Below, one piece after another: positions 39,965 to 51,811 of a stretch of DNA of 64,000 bases. The position numbers and the translations under genes are program-made. Under the pieces are notes generated by a model. It searched no databases. It was not told where the DNA came from and saw only the letters and a list, made by a program, of their open reading frames with translations. Source of the DNA: Ophioceras dolichostomum (taxonomy: Eukaryota > Ascomycota > Sordariomycetes > Magnaporthales > Ophioceraceae); contig PYST01000064.1 of assembly GCA_003049485.1 (NCBI GenBank), positions 39,858 to 103,857 on the forward strand, read 5' to 3'. Positions within the stretch are counted from its first letter, which is position 1. The number at the start of each line of letters is the position of its first letter.

Positions 39965-41789
39965 GGTTGCGGCTGTTCCTTACTGCTCTTCAGTGTGATA
40001 GACGGAGCCAAAGGAATGTCTAGCTAAACTCTCTCGCGGGCGAGGAGTTCCTTGAGGATGCATACAAGAGAGCGAGGAAGCAAGAGAGAGCGATGAGCGG
40101 CGGCTTGCTAGCAAGAAATGCTAGACGGCTAGATGACGGACGGAAGAGCGATGGGACGGGGATGACGACGAATCAGGGAGGCTGCTGCTGCTCGAGGCAT
40201 TAACATGAACAGCGATGGAGGCGGTCGACAAAATCGGAGGCGAATCGGGGCCAAGGGGTCAATGACGGAGTGGTGTGTCGGAGGACATAGGGGAAGTCGG
40301 TCGACTAGTCGGAGGAAGAGGCATGAAAACAACTCGAGAGGTGCTTCTTGCTAGTAGAGTCTCAACCGTCGGTGAAGAGACTGGGGCTACAAAGTATTCG
40401 CGGTATGCGAAATGGATGCAGCTTGATGGGCGGGGAATGTCTGAAGACAGCGATTTTATCGTGCTGATACATAAACAGCTTTTTGCCTTGTTGACTTGGC
40501 TTGGAGAGGTCTGTCCAGGGGAGGGTCGAGATGGGTGACGAGCGCGGGATAGAGGACGTGGACGTGGACAAAACAGCGGGAAGCGTTCGTGTTTGTTGTG
40601 CGGGATGGACGGATGTCTCCAATTGTAAGAAAAGAGGTTTTCCGGTTGGCGACTGTTTTCGTGAGGCTCAAGGCGTCGTGAGCCGAGGCGATGGGTGACT
40701 TGGTGGGAGTAAAACTGGTGATTGAGTTGAGATTGTAAGTTGAGAATTGTGTTGACGGGTGAAGTTTGTTTTTTTTTCTTCAGGCGTTTTTTCGGGGAGA
40801 CCGGAGGGTTTAATAGCTCCTCTTCGGACTCGCAGGGCTGGCGGGGGTGTGAGAAGTGGAAGGTAAATCCGTACCAAAGTGGAGTAATTGGTCGGAGTTA
40901 AACGAACAAGGTGACTGGTATGAAATGCAGTACGATAAACTGTTACGGCAGGATCGGGGCCCAGCTGGCAGGAAAAGGCGCAAACAAAGAGTTTGTCTTC
41001 GATGGAGGACAAAGATGCTTCCAGGGAGTCGCGATGGCGATGGATGGTTGCCTTGGTCAAGAAGAAATTTTTTTGTGGTTTGAGTTGGGTTGTCGACTCA
41101 GGTCAAGTTGTGACGGAGGCGAGGCGGGGACCGCTGAAATAGCGGGGCGGCCTCCTGCAAACAGGCTAATTCACGTGATTCGCCACGAATCCAGGCATCA
41201 TCGAGCCTTTCGAGGCAGAGATGACAACGAAATATGCCCAAGCCGCTACCGTACACCCTGTAAAAAAAAAAAATAGTTAAAGAAAATAAAAAAAAAAAAA
41301 AACGATTTCAATTTGCCATGCTTCATGGACAAGATGCTCATCATTGTTACGTCGAAATATCAGCACAAGTTCCTGGTTCCCATTTCCCACCCGACTTCTC
41401 CCCGATTTCCATGCGACCAACCAACCAGGTTTCTTCTGCCACGTTCCTTTCAGAAACGGCACGAGTACAAGGGCGCCAAAAAAATGAGAGTAATATTGTC
41501 TAATGCAGTTGGGCGTGCGCAAGTGACCGTTTTGGCGGCTGAAGCTGACTAGCCCGGCGCTGCCCTAGCGTTCGAGGCCTCTGCAGGCAGTTAGAGTACC
41601 GCTTAGTGACTTCGGGGCCTGCCTGCCTCGTTGTTGGCCAGCCACACCAGCCCGCGGCCGCTTTTACCGCGGTCTACATCCCAGAGTGGTCGCCAACGCC
41701 CCGACCTGTCATCATCAATCGTTAATGCTCTTCATTGTCTCTGACGTCTATTTCTGTCTCAATTCGCCGCCATAACAGTGGCGCACCGG
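39965..41789. other. eIF5 promoter/leader and P450 3' flank
   Basis: I see no gene in these 1.8 kb. The sequence upstream of eIF5 is purine-rich on the plus strand, so pyrimidine-rich in the sense of eIF5. Two A runs (41262-41273 and 41288-41302) lie in the middle. Confidence 0.55.
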
Positions 41790-43874
41790 CTACGACGTCG
41801 AGACACAGGATTGGACAAACTGCCCCTTTTCCAGCGGAGTAAACCTCAGGAGGCATTTCTGCCCACGAGGTCTCGATGAGATCAACTGGTCCGACATGGC
41901 CATGGATTCGGTCGTCATAGTTGGATCCGGGGCAGTGGAAAACCTGGAGTAAATATCTCTCAGGAGAACTTTCATCTCAGCCATGGCCAGGCTGCAGGCT
42001 CGTTAGACAGAATTTCATGCAAATGAAGTGAGTTTGCGGCATGGTAAGCCTCTGCTGGCTGGGTATGCGTATATGCGTGTCCGGCAACTTACTGCTTTCC
42101 GACACAGCCCCTGCCGCCGCTGGCAAACGCGAAAAGATGTCTCTTGCGGGCCACGTCTCCCTCGGCCTCGAGCCAGCGGTCCGGATTAAACGCTTCGGGC
42201 TCAGGGAATACGTCCTGGTTGACCCTATGGACCGAGTACGCCTGGCAGCTGACGATGGCGCCTTCGGGTATGAAGTAGCCGTCGATATTTCTCCCGCCAC
42301 GGGGCGCATACCGTGGCAGAGACATAGGTATCGCAGGGAAGCAACGCAGCCCCTCTTGGATGACCGCATCGAGGAATGGAAGCTTGTCGAAAGGAGTATC
42401 CGGGTTCGCCTCCAGCTCCTCCCGCAGCCTCTCCTGAATACGCGCCGACGACGGCAGGGACAACTCCCACATCAGGAAGCATAGCACGTCCCCAGTGGTG
42501 TCTATTCCGGCAGCCATATGATCAAGACACTCGGCCGCTATGTCCAGCCGCTCAAGGTCATATCCCGACTCGGACTTCTCGTGCATGTGGCTCAACAGCG
42601 TGAACGACGAGGCATCGGCTTTTGCACTGTTCTGCAGGACGAACTCGTCCGCCAAAGGAGTCTCTCTCGGCTTGGCCAGAAGAGCGAGGAACTTGCCAAC
42701 CAAGGCATGAAGCGTAGGGCTGTAGTGCTTCAGGAGGCGGTCTATCGGATTGACAGATTCGCATCAATACCGTGAGAGGTTCCAGAGGAGAGCATCGATA
42801 GGCAGGTAACCAACACAATGCTGGATGAACTTACTTTGCAGGCTGGAATCGAACGTAACCTCACGCATGATTTGCTCGTCCTGCTTATGCACCAGCGAGT
42901 TTGCACCAAACGGATGGAATAGATGATGGGTTACACAGTCGAAGGCGTAGGCATGCAGGGCTTGGTCTGGCGTGAGTGACAGCTGGCCATGATGTATCAA
43001 AGTTGACAGCAGACGGGGCTGGTTGTACACGTACCAATCTGAAACCAACTGTTGTTAGCCCTTTTCATAGAGTGTCTGAGTCAAGGGCGCCGGGCTACCT
43101 AAGAGGTGGAATCAGTGTGGTCGTACTTACATATAAGTCAAGGCTCCCGCCAACGCTGCCATTGCAGAGCTCCAGAAAGTCTAGAGACCGCTTCTGGATG
43201 CCCCCAATAGACGGTGGTCGCATCACGTTGGTGTTGGCATACCTGTCGGCCAGTACCCTTCTCCTTCTCGCATGCTGAGTGGATATGCAGATGTATTAGC
43301 TGTTGCGCCACTGACTGGAGGACATGCGCAGTTCCCACGAGATCCAAGATAGAGAGAAGTGATGAACGTACATGGTCCTTATTCAAGGTCGTGAACATAG
43401 TTCTGGCATCCTCCCCAAGCTTGCACGATCAGCCTCTGATCCAAGTGCAAGGCCGTGAGAGTCACAAGGGATACACGAGTAACATAATATGTTGCCAACC
43501 AGTCAAGGTCTCCGTAAATGCCATGACACTAGTGGGGGCCCTCACCTCCTCCCATAGACTTTGAAGAGATCGTAGAACTCGGTTTTATCGTAGCCACTGC
43601 CTCCGGAGCAGTAGATCTCCTTGACTGCATCACCAGAAGCGAAAGCCACCTCGTTCGGAGCGATACGGACAGTCGGCCCGAACCACAGGTGCAGTCCATG
43701 GATGTAGCTCGTGCGCTTTCCGTGCAGTTCGTGCCATTTCAACACTACTCCTGTAAACAGCGAGTACCACGGGCCTGGGACCCGCGCGAGCCGTGACCGG
43801 AGGCACCGGACTAAATAGGCGATAGAAAGGAGTCCTAACAAGGGGGCCAGGAACGCCAGCGATAAGACGGTCAT
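41790..43874 (-). CDS. cytochrome P450 monooxygenase
   Basis: This is a microsomal class P450 of about 522 residues. Six exons keep phase: 43874-43546, 43402-43372, 43274-43131, 43048-42835, 42741-42093 and 41991-41790. The second exon is only 31 bases. Motifs are an N-terminal membrane anchor (about 5-24), proline hinge VPGPWYSL, I-helix AGIDTTGD (oxygen activation), K-helix EGLR (ExxR), NPDRW (PERF-like) and heme loop FASGGRGCVGKH with the Cys thiolate ligand. The segment FYDLFKVYGRRTMFTTLNK resembles fungal P450s near the pisatin demethylase and benzoate-hydroxylase groups, but I cannot name a family or substrate. No oxidase, synthase, transporter or regulator lies nearby, so it is not in an obvious metabolite cluster. 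Confidence 0.9.
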
Positions 43875-44581
43875 GGCTAATGTAGGCTGTGGGTGGTGTA
43901 AGTCGAATACAAGCTTGAGCTTTCGCTAGGGCCTCGGGGAACCAAGACCTCGGAAAATCAGGACAGAAACGAAGAAATTTAACGACCGAATCCAAGAATT
44001 TGCTAGCCTATGCCATTTAGTCGTCACAGTAAAATTTGGGCGAAAATAACTGAGACTAAGAATGTTCATGGGATTATATATGAGGAACAAAGACTCAGAG
44101 GGAGGAGATGCCTTATCATGGGGCCCCTCCACTAATGCGAGGTTAGTATCTCGACTTTCACTGTCTGCCCCGCACTATCAGGGGACCTGTGGCCCCTGTG
44201 ACCCCCTGTTCCACTAACCAAAGCCGGCAAGCCGGGAAGAGATTCGGCTGGCACAATGCCGCCACCGACCCAGGGCTGGACTCTTCTGTTGGGGAAAAAA
44301 AGGGAGGGTGATGTGAGATGGTAGTGAGTAACGAGAGCGACGTCAGAGCACAACCACCAGCAACCTGTCAACTTTTCTTCCTTGCTTCCTACTTCCCAGA
44401 TTCGGCGACGGCGGCGACGTGATTGACTGTCAATTCTGTTCTTCGCTTTCTTACTCTTTTTATTCTCTCCTATCCGTCTGTTCTCCTTTTTTCACTTTTT
44501 CTTTCTAACGGTTTCGGCTATGGACCAACTAATACTATCCCCCAACCCAACAAACCCTCGCTGAGCGCTGCGCCGGTCACG
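43875..44581. promoter_or_regulatory. divergent promoter between the P450 and SLP1-like genes
   Basis: About 700 bases separate the two divergent start codons. The SLP1 side is T/C-rich (44380-44520). An upstream in-frame ATG at 44423 opens a second hydrophobic leader; see the SLP1 entry. Confidence 0.45.
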
Positions 44582-47500
44582 ATGCGACTGAAAACGGCGA
44601 GCCGCCAGCTGCTGTGCTTGTCTCTGTTGCTGCAGCCTAGCCTCGGCCGCGACCATGGCTCCGCCAAGGGACACGACATATCGGCACCCGTATCTTCGGC
44701 CGTCGAGACGTGCGAGGCAAGGACGATAAATTACATCACGCACACACTGCCCCAACAATGTCTGCGGACCTCATGGTCAAGCGCCAGCGCCGCCAACGCA
44801 TCGCCTTCTCCGGCCGGAGCGGACGAAGCCACAACTCCGATACCCACACCCGCCGAGGGGTCTCCCTCGCAACCTCCACCATCACCACCAGCGGAATCGC
44901 AAGTCTCCACCGGAGGCGACACAAAACGGGACGAGGAGGGAGCGGCGCCGGCGCCGGCAGGAGAAAGCGATGGTGGGAGCAACAGCAAAGAACAGGACTC
45001 GGAAGAGGAGCTGGCGACGAGCTCGTTCATGTCCTTCGAGGAGTGGAAGGAGGTCCAGTTGAAAAAGGCCGGCCAAGATCCCAACAAAATCCGCGCGAGG
45101 AAGCAACAGCGTAGGCCGCAGGATCGAGGCGACCGCGGAGAAGATCCCTCCCACCAAGACCTCGACAGCATAGGCGACGATGGAGAAATTAACCTTGACT
45201 TTGACGCATTGTCCGAGAAGGTTACGGAGATCACCGTCGGGGCTGGGAGGGGTGCCGGAGCTACAGAGGGGGCGGCCAATGGAGACGACGGTGGAGGCGG
45301 AGGCGGGAACGGCTACGGTCAGGAGGATGGGCTCACGTACGAGGATGGCACCACTCAGTATGTCCGCAGCAAAGACGCGGGCACGACGTGCAAGGAGAGG
45401 TTCTCGTACGCCTCCTTCGACGCCGGAGCCACGATCCTCAAGACCAGCCCTCGCGCTAAGAACGCCAAGGCTATCCTCGTGGAGAACAAAGACTCGTACA
45501 TGCTGCTCGAGTGCAGCTCGCCTAACAAGTTCGTCGTAGTCGAGCTGAGCGATGATATCATGATCGATACCGTGGTGCTGGCGAACTTCGAGTTCTTCTC
45601 CAGCATGGTTCGCACGTTCCGCGTCAGCGTCAGCGACCGCTACCCCGTCAAGTCCGAGAAGGGCTGGAAGGACCTGGGCACCTTCGAGGCCCGCAACCAG
45701 CGCGACATCCAGGCCTTCCTGGTCGAGGACCCCCAGATCTTTGCAAAGTACCTCCGCGTCGAGTTTCTGACCCACTACGGGAGCGAGTTCTACTGCCCCA
45801 TCTCGCTGCTCCGTGTCCATGGCAGGCGCATGATCGAGACATGGAAGGACAGCGAGAACGGCGGTCGTGATGACGACGACGAGCAGCTGATCGACTCTCC
45901 TCCGCCGGTGGAGGACAGGCCGGAAGAGGCTCCGGAAGAGGCTACTGGCGGTCACACGGATGTCGGCGAGAACGGTACCAGGGAAGAGAGCGGCGGCAAC
46001 GCTACAGAATCCAGCACTCGGCCACCAGAGGAAGGTGCGCAGCCAACGGACAGCGCTGCAGCCGAGATCCCCGCTGTCACCGAGGTTGGGCTCTCGCCCT
46101 GGCGTCCGATCTTCCGTGAGCTCTCGTCTCTCGAGATGTGTGTAATGCCGACCCCGACTTCAGCGACGAATTCGTCTGAAACTGTCGCTCAAAGGGAAGC
46201 AATCGAGGCGTGGAACGCACCAACTGGAGCCGCTGGGGCAGATTCCCCTAGTGCAGGATCTGCTCCCGACTCTGCGGCCTCATCGTCGCAGACCTCGTCC
46301 AGCAGTATGCCCGGCGAATCAGCGCAAGTCCCCACCCCGTCCGAGGCATCTATCCCAAAGGCCGGCAACACCCCAGTTCCTGCCAACGCGACGCTCCCTG
46401 ACCCCGCTGCTTCCTCATACAAGGGGCCTACACCATCATCAGTATCTCCTACATCCTCGTCATCCTCAGTATCCTCAGCTTCTTCTTCTCCCTCCACCAA
46501 AGAGGCCTCTCAGTCTTCGTCACAACCCGCTCGCTCCGAGCCATCCTCCGCTTCCCCCTCCGAATCCTCTTCATCCACTCAATCGCCACCTCCGTCTCCC
46601 CCTTCATCCTCGAAATCCAAATCCCCAACATCGGTGGCCAAACCCCCTACTTCGAAATCTCCTAAATCGCCTCCACACAAGCAGTCATCAACAACATCGC
46701 CATCATCCGCCCAAGCAGCCGCGGCCGCGGGATCCGGGTCCGGATCGGGCTCGGGCTCAGGCTCAGCTTCTAAGGCCAGCAAAACGAGCAGCAGCAGCAG
46801 CGGCGGAGGCGGCACAGGCACCAGCTCGAGCAGCGCCGCGCCCGCGTCTCCGACGGTCCAGGAGAGCTTCTTTAAGACGGTAGCCAAGCGGCTGCAGCTG
46901 CTCGAGTCCAACACGTCCCTGTCCCTGCAGTACATCGAGGACCAGTCCCGCTTCCTCCAGGAGGCCCTGACCAAGATGGAGCGCAAGCAGATCTCGCGCG
47001 TCGACAGCTTCCTCGACGGGCTCAACCGCACCGTGCTCGCCGAGCTGCGCTCCGTGCGCCAGCAGTACGACCAGATCTGGCAGAGCACCGTCATCGCGCT
47101 CGAGTCCCAGCGCGACCAGTCGCAGCGCGAGATCGTCGCCCTGTCGGCCCGCCTCAACGTCCTCGCCGACGAGGTCGTCTTCCAGAAGCGCATGGCCATC
47201 CTACAGTCCGTCCTGCTGCTCGCCTGTCTGGTCCTCATCGTCTTCTCGCGCTCCCTGTCCGGCGGTGGCCCTGCCGGTGGCGGCCCTGGCACCGGCTTCG
47301 GCATCGGCTCATCCTCCTCCTTCTACCTCCCTTCATCCGGCCGCTATTTCTCCTCCGCCGCGTCGCCTCCCCCCTCGAGCGACCGCAGGTTCTACGACCA
47401 ATCACCCTCGCCCTCGCCAGCAAGAGGCGGCGGCGGCGGCGCCCTTGTCGCGAAGCATCAGCAGCAGCAGCAGCACCCACAGAAACAACAGCTCCTCCGC

Positions 47501-48052
47501 ACCCGCAGCGCCCCTCCAGCCCAGATCGACAAGACCCTTCCCTTGACGCCCACTTCCGACTACGACAGCGGCCGGTGCGACGGCACGCCGTCGATCTACG
47601 TCATCGACGACGAAGGCGAAGCCGACAGTGGAGAAGCCGACGGTGGACCAGCAGCAGCCACGTCGTCCTCGGCCGGCTATTTCGACCGCGCCGTCACCAC
47701 CAGCACCGCCAACCTTGTTGCTACTGCTGCTCCCCTCGCGTCTCCACCCCAGTCAATACAGGAAGAAGGGTGCAGCGGCGGCGCAAACGATGGGGTCGGG
47801 GCATCATCCACAGAGCACATAGACAACGCGTCGGGCGACAGCACCGCTACCCACCCTAGCCCTCCCCCATTGAACGGGAGTCCGGTCTTGGTCAGTGCTG
47901 AGGATACGAGCAACAACAGCGGAGGGGGTGCCGCTAGGGTCATAGAAGATTCACACCCACCGTTAACGCGTACTACTTTCTCTAGCTTGGACGATTCCCG
48001 CAAGCCGTTACCGGCCTTGCCAGAAGATCCTACCCAGTCGGATGGGCAATGA
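44582..48052 (+). CDS. SLP1: SUN-domain ER membrane protein, SLP1/Osteopotentia type
   Basis: This is a single-exon gene of 1156 residues. Yeast Slp1 works with Emp65 in folding and quality control of ER membrane proteins; the same role here is inferred. The start at 44582 gives a signal peptide (MRLKTASRQLLCLSLLLQPSLG). An in-frame ATG at 44423 adds 53 residues with another hydrophobic stretch. The SUN (Sad1/UNC) domain spans about 270-424 (FSYASFDAGATIL ... EFYCPISLLRVHGR). A conserved acidic SFEEWKEVQLKKAG motif lies at about 150. After a long Ser/Pro-rich and GSGS linker comes a coiled coil (about 760-868), then the single membrane segment AILQSVLLLACLVLIVF (about 871-889). The tail is Ser/Pro/Gln-rich. 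This order of SUN before the membrane segment is typical of the mid-SUN family, not of nuclear Sad1. Confidence 0.9.
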   Translation: MRLKTASRQLLCLSLLLQPSLGRDHGSAKGHDISAPVSSAVETCEARTINYITHTLPQQCLRTSWSSASAANASPSPAGADEATTPIPTPAEGSPSQPPPSPPAESQVSTGGDTKRDEEGAAPAPAGESDGGSNSKEQDSEEELATSSFMSFEEWKEVQLKKAGQDPNKIRARKQQRRPQDRGDRGEDPSHQDLDSIGDDGEINLDFDALSEKVTEITVGAGRGAGATEGAANGDDGGGGGGNGYGQEDGLTYEDGTTQYVRSKDAGTTCKERFSYASFDAGATILKTSPRAKNAKAILVENKDSYMLLECSSPNKFVVVELSDDIMIDTVVLANFEFFSSMVRTFRVSVSDRYPVKSEKGWKDLGTFEARNQRDIQAFLVEDPQIFAKYLRVEFLTHYGSEFYCPISLLRVHGRRMIETWKDSENGGRDDDDEQLIDSPPPVEDRPEEAPEEATGGHTDVGENGTREESGGNATESSTRPPEEGAQPTDSAAAEIPAVTEVGLSPWRPIFRELSSLEMCVMPTPTSATNSSETVAQREAIEAWNAPTGAAGADSPSAGSAPDSAASSSQTSSSSMPGESAQVPTPSEASIPKAGNTPVPANATLPDPAASSYKGPTPSSVSPTSSSSSVSSASSSPSTKEASQSSSQPARSEPSSASPSESSSSTQSPPPSPPSSSKSKSPTSVAKPPTSKSPKSPPHKQSSTTSPSSAQAAAAAGSGSGSGSGSGSASKASKTSSSSSGGGGTGTSSSSAAPASPTVQESFFKTVAKRLQLLESNTSLSLQYIEDQSRFLQEALTKMERKQISRVDSFLDGLNRTVLAELRSVRQQYDQIWQSTVIALESQRDQSQREIVALSARLNVLADEVVFQKRMAILQSVLLLACLVLIVFSRSLSGGGPAGGGPGTGFGIGSSSSFYLPSSGRYFSSAASPPPSSDRRFYDQSPSPSPARGGGGGALVAKHQQQQQHPQKQQLLRTRSAPPAQIDKTLPLTPTSDYDSGRCDGTPSIYVIDDEGEADSGEADGGPAAATSSSAGYFDRAVTTSTANLVATAAPLASPPQSIQEEGCSGGANDGVGASSTEHIDNASGDSTATHPSPPPLNGSPVLVSAEDTSNNSGGGAARVIEDSHPPLTRTTFSSLDDSRKPLPALPEDPTQSDGQ

Positions 48053-48920
48053 CCTAGTTTCCAACCAGCCAACCCAGATGGCTCTAACGTATATAAGGAT
48101 ACCCTGAATGATGGTCAACCAGCGCATCTCTATCGCTTTACCACCTCTACTTTTTTCCCATTACAAAGCTAGTCTAGTTCAGAGCACGATTGCTGCATGG
48201 GGCTCTCCAGCGTCCAGCCCACGGGGCAGACAGAGCGCCATCAGCGTGTATCTATTCTGTATTTTCTGCGGTTCTTGACACAATATAGCGAGCATGGCAT
48301 AGAATTCACGTCTTTATATCTCAAAGCGTATGGTTGATGAGGGAAACAAATGATCGTGCTTTTTTTGGCATCTAGAAACAATCTAGAAAGAAATGATAAG
48401 AGGATAACTTCATCGAAGTCAGGCAAGGAAGCAAAGATCTAGCTACATGTACCGAACAACCACCTCTCGAACTATTAATCACGCAGGGTGTACAAGGCCG
48501 CTTTCCATGGAAGCACATTTCCTAGACCGCCGTCTAAGTCGTCAAAGCATCCTTCCTCGGCATAGCCCAACGTCCCTCCACTTCCAGCCAGCACATTCTA
48601 CAGCCAACGTCCGCCAAGAAAAGATAGATAAAAGGGATGAAGTGAACGGGTAGGAATATGAGAAGACAAGACAACGAGGATCAGTCCGGGTGTGGCCAAT
48701 GAATGGCAACGCAGCTCTGACAGGTGCATCGTCATGTAACAAACAGACCAAGGATAGGACATCAAGGTAGGCAATGTCATAGATGATACTCAATGCCAAG
48801 GCAGATATTAGCAAGATAAATGAAAATGGAACGACCTTATTGAGAAGTGTTGCCGGGGCTGGCGCCGGGTGGTACAATGTCCAGCCTCGATGTGTTCGGG
48901 CCATCAGGCCATCAGGCCAT
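48053..48920. other. convergent intergenic region
   Basis: These 0.87 kb between the 3' ends of the SLP1-like and Mei2-like genes contain no supportable gene. They are AT-richer than the flanks and must include both 3' UTRs. Confidence 0.55.
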
Positions 48921-51811
48921 TTAGACGTACAGCTGCTGGAAGGCGCTCTCGTAGTCGTACTCCTCCAGCGCAGCCAGTCGGGTTCCGCGGTCGTACTGAG
49001 ACCGGCGACGGCGCTGCTCGTCGCGGAAGTGCTGGCCGGCATTCGGAGTGAAGAGCCCTGTGCAGAGAAATTAGCGTCAGCTTCAGAACGGATAAGGGGG
49101 GGAACCAAGCAGCCGGATTGAATCTTCGCCTTCACGCATGGGCCAATCTGGTCACGGACTACAGTTAATCTTTAAAAGACACTTACCAACGTGCTCGGCG
49201 TTCTCGCAGCTCCTCTTCATCTTGGACTGGTTGTCGGGAACCGGGAATGTCTCTTCTTGGCCTGCCATGTTGGGCATGGGGCCATTCGAGGTGAAGTACA
49301 GCTATATGGCATTCGTGAGAACCTGTTTTTCGACAAAGGAAAAGATGTGCAATGGCCGCGAGGGCTCGGCCAAAGGCGTCCTTACCTTGGGCCGGTAGTG
49401 AGGCGCCTCTAGCATGACCGAGCTGTTGCGGAACTTCTGGACGAGGCAGTCCTTTCCTTGGATAGCTGGTGGACTATTGTCAGAAACGGGTGACCAACAA
49501 GTCCGAGGAAGGGGTAGAAGCCGACTCACTCGCATAGGAGATCTCCGCCACCTTGTCACTCTTGAAGCAGTTCCTGTTTGCCTCTGTTAGTGTCATCTGG
49601 CCGAAGCGGCTCTAACCAGAGCTGTATGATCAACTTACCAGCGTTGGTTGCCACGCGCATTTACGAACTGCGAACAGAGGTTAGTGGTGGGTTGAGGATG
49701 AACAACGAAGCTGTGGCAAGCAGCCATCATGGGCGACCTACGTCGATGATATCAAGAGGCTGAGGTAAACAACGAGATTCGGGTTAGCACCGACAAAGAT
49801 CTACGGGAGACAGGGGGTTGATGGCAAAAACCTACATCGACGAAGTTGATGAAGGCGTATCCCACGCTATGCGGTGTCATCGGCGTCAGCTTCTCTTACA
49901 CGGGCAGTCAAATAGGATTGACGGATTGAGGACTGTGACTCACTTGCAATCGTTGGCGAAGTCGATTCGCAAGTACATAAAGTCGTACTTGCCCCAGCTT
50001 GACTCGTCCACGATGCGCTTGAGCATCGCTTGGTCGACCTTGTTTGGGATGTTGCGTAGCATGATCTGAAGTGACTGTCAGTCGCTTGTGGCACGGGGAC
50101 TGAGGATGTGGCGAGATGCTTACCGTGGTGCGGACGTCGATGCCTTCTCGAATTCGGTTCACATCCACATGGTTGTGATGACCGGCCGCATTGTAGTACG
50201 ATGACCGATGTACACGCGTGGCATTCTGGCGGCGGTTGTCTGGTCTGCTGTATCCATGGAGCTGTCGCGGACTGGAGAAGTCCTGGTGGACGTGGGTCAC
50301 GGCAGTTGAAGCTGCGGGGCTCGAATACAGGGGAGTGAGGCCACCAAAGCTCGCAACACTGGATGCAGTGGGGCTGAGCGGAGGCGGAATACGGTCCATG
50401 AGGTACGGGGCTGGAGCCGCAAAGGGACGGAAGATCACAGGGTGGAATACGGGCATCCGAGGGCTGACCGGAAGCCCCATCTGAGGGGGTGTCTGTTGGC
50501 CCTGGGCCACCATGGGAGCGGCAGACTGCGGCGTCTTCGCCAGTGCCATGCCCGGAAGGCCATCGTGCCCGAAGTCATGGAAAGACGTGTTCCTGATCGG
50601 AGTCGACAAGGGTGTGGCAAGAGGCGTGGCCATTCCAACCTGAGAGTCTGGCTGGAAGGCGTGGCTAGCGCCCTTGTAGAACGAGACGACAAGATTGACT
50701 CCCTGTCGACGGTCAGCAGCAACTCAGGCGTGTGCATATACAGAAGGTACTCACCTCGATCGTGGCCCCATTCAGCTTGGAGATTGTACCAAGCGCTACT
50801 CCTGCATCGGCATACTCAACCACTACCTTGAACATGCCTGTCTCGAGGCTGGCCAGCTTCTGCATGGCGAAGACATCGCCCTCTGAGCAGATGACTCCGA
50901 GGACGATGCTCTCGACTTGGGAGCCATTCCGGCTGGAGCCCGGGCTGTTCAGAGCAAAGATGAAGAGCTGGCCCTCGCAGTCGGCAGCGAGGGGTGCTCC
51001 AGTCTGGGTGATCTGCGGACGTCAGCAGGAAGGCATAGACACCTCGGTGCCGTTGCAAGGACAAAGCAAACGAATGTGCATACTTGACCGAATTCTGTGG
51101 GGGTCACGTAGTCGGCGACCCAGGTGGGTCCTCCCAGATGGACGTTCTGGTTAACTGAACAAGCATCTCTGATGTTCGAGAACCGCACGTAGGCAGTCGG
51201 GCCTCCGATGAAGATCTGCTTGGTTCCACGGCAAGGAGATCCGAACTGCTCGAGATTCTATGAGCGCTGTTAGCACCTTTAAAAAATTGGCAATGTCAAT
51301 AACAGGGTCGACGTACCGACAGCAGTCGCTCAACATCAGCCTGAGAAATGGGTTGCGAGGGTGACGAGATAGCCAGACAGCGAGAGAGATGCAGCTCCGT
51401 GCTCAGACTGGACGAGATCAGAGCGACAGGGCAAGCACCCTCCGAGTTCTCTGATTGATGAGGTCCGGACGGGACATCAGTAGATCCAAGAGCAGTCACC
51501 GAGGACGAGAACGGTCGAAATGCAGACGCTGTCGCTGAAAGCTTCTGCTCCTGCTTGCGGGCAGGCGTGCTAGACACGAAGGGGTCCTTGTCAGCGGCAC
51601 CTGAATCTCCTCGGTAGGTCGTGGTCCTGTCAGATGAGCTGGAAGTCAGGGCCTTGATAAGCTTAGTCGACTTAGCCGAGCTCTCTTCTGGAGAGAAGGC
51701 AGTGAGTCGCGTGTCGGGAGTGCCTTCGTGGTTGTACGAGTCTGCTCCTCCATTAGAGGAGGGAGGCGAGGAAGGGCTGAACCCAGTCTCCCTCGTCTGC
51801 GGTTGCGCCAT
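48921..51811 (-). CDS. Mei2-type RNA-binding protein (C-terminal RRM_2)
   Basis: Twelve exons keep phase throughout and give 693 residues: 51811-51317, 51257-51084, 51012-50755, 50702-50124, 50065-49944, 49866-49836, 49759-49742, 49667-49639, 49573-49530, 49465-49386, 49301-49187 and 49057-48921. The C-terminal RRM (about 418-545) has the Mei2 signature: IMLRNIPNKVDQAML (RNP2), NVGYAFINF (RNP1), NQRWNCFKSDKVAEISYA and KFRNSSVMLEAPHYRPK. Fission yeast Mei2 drives meiosis by capturing RNA-elimination factors. Here the role is presumably sexual development, which is an inference. An N-terminal Ser/Thr-rich region and a degenerate RRM-like part (about 166-300, including TAYVRFSNIRDAC) precede it. 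Four consecutive exons are only 31, 18, 29 and 44 bases. Confidence 0.88.

Noticed and set aside
41262..41302. A-rich runs as a retrotransposon poly-A tail
   Set aside because: No adjacent reverse transcriptase remnant or target-site duplication was seen; simple A runs are common in fungal intergenic DNA.
41790..44581. P450 plus neighbours as a secondary-metabolite cluster
   Set aside because: The flanking genes are eIF5 and a SUN-domain protein; no synthase, transporter or pathway regulator is present.
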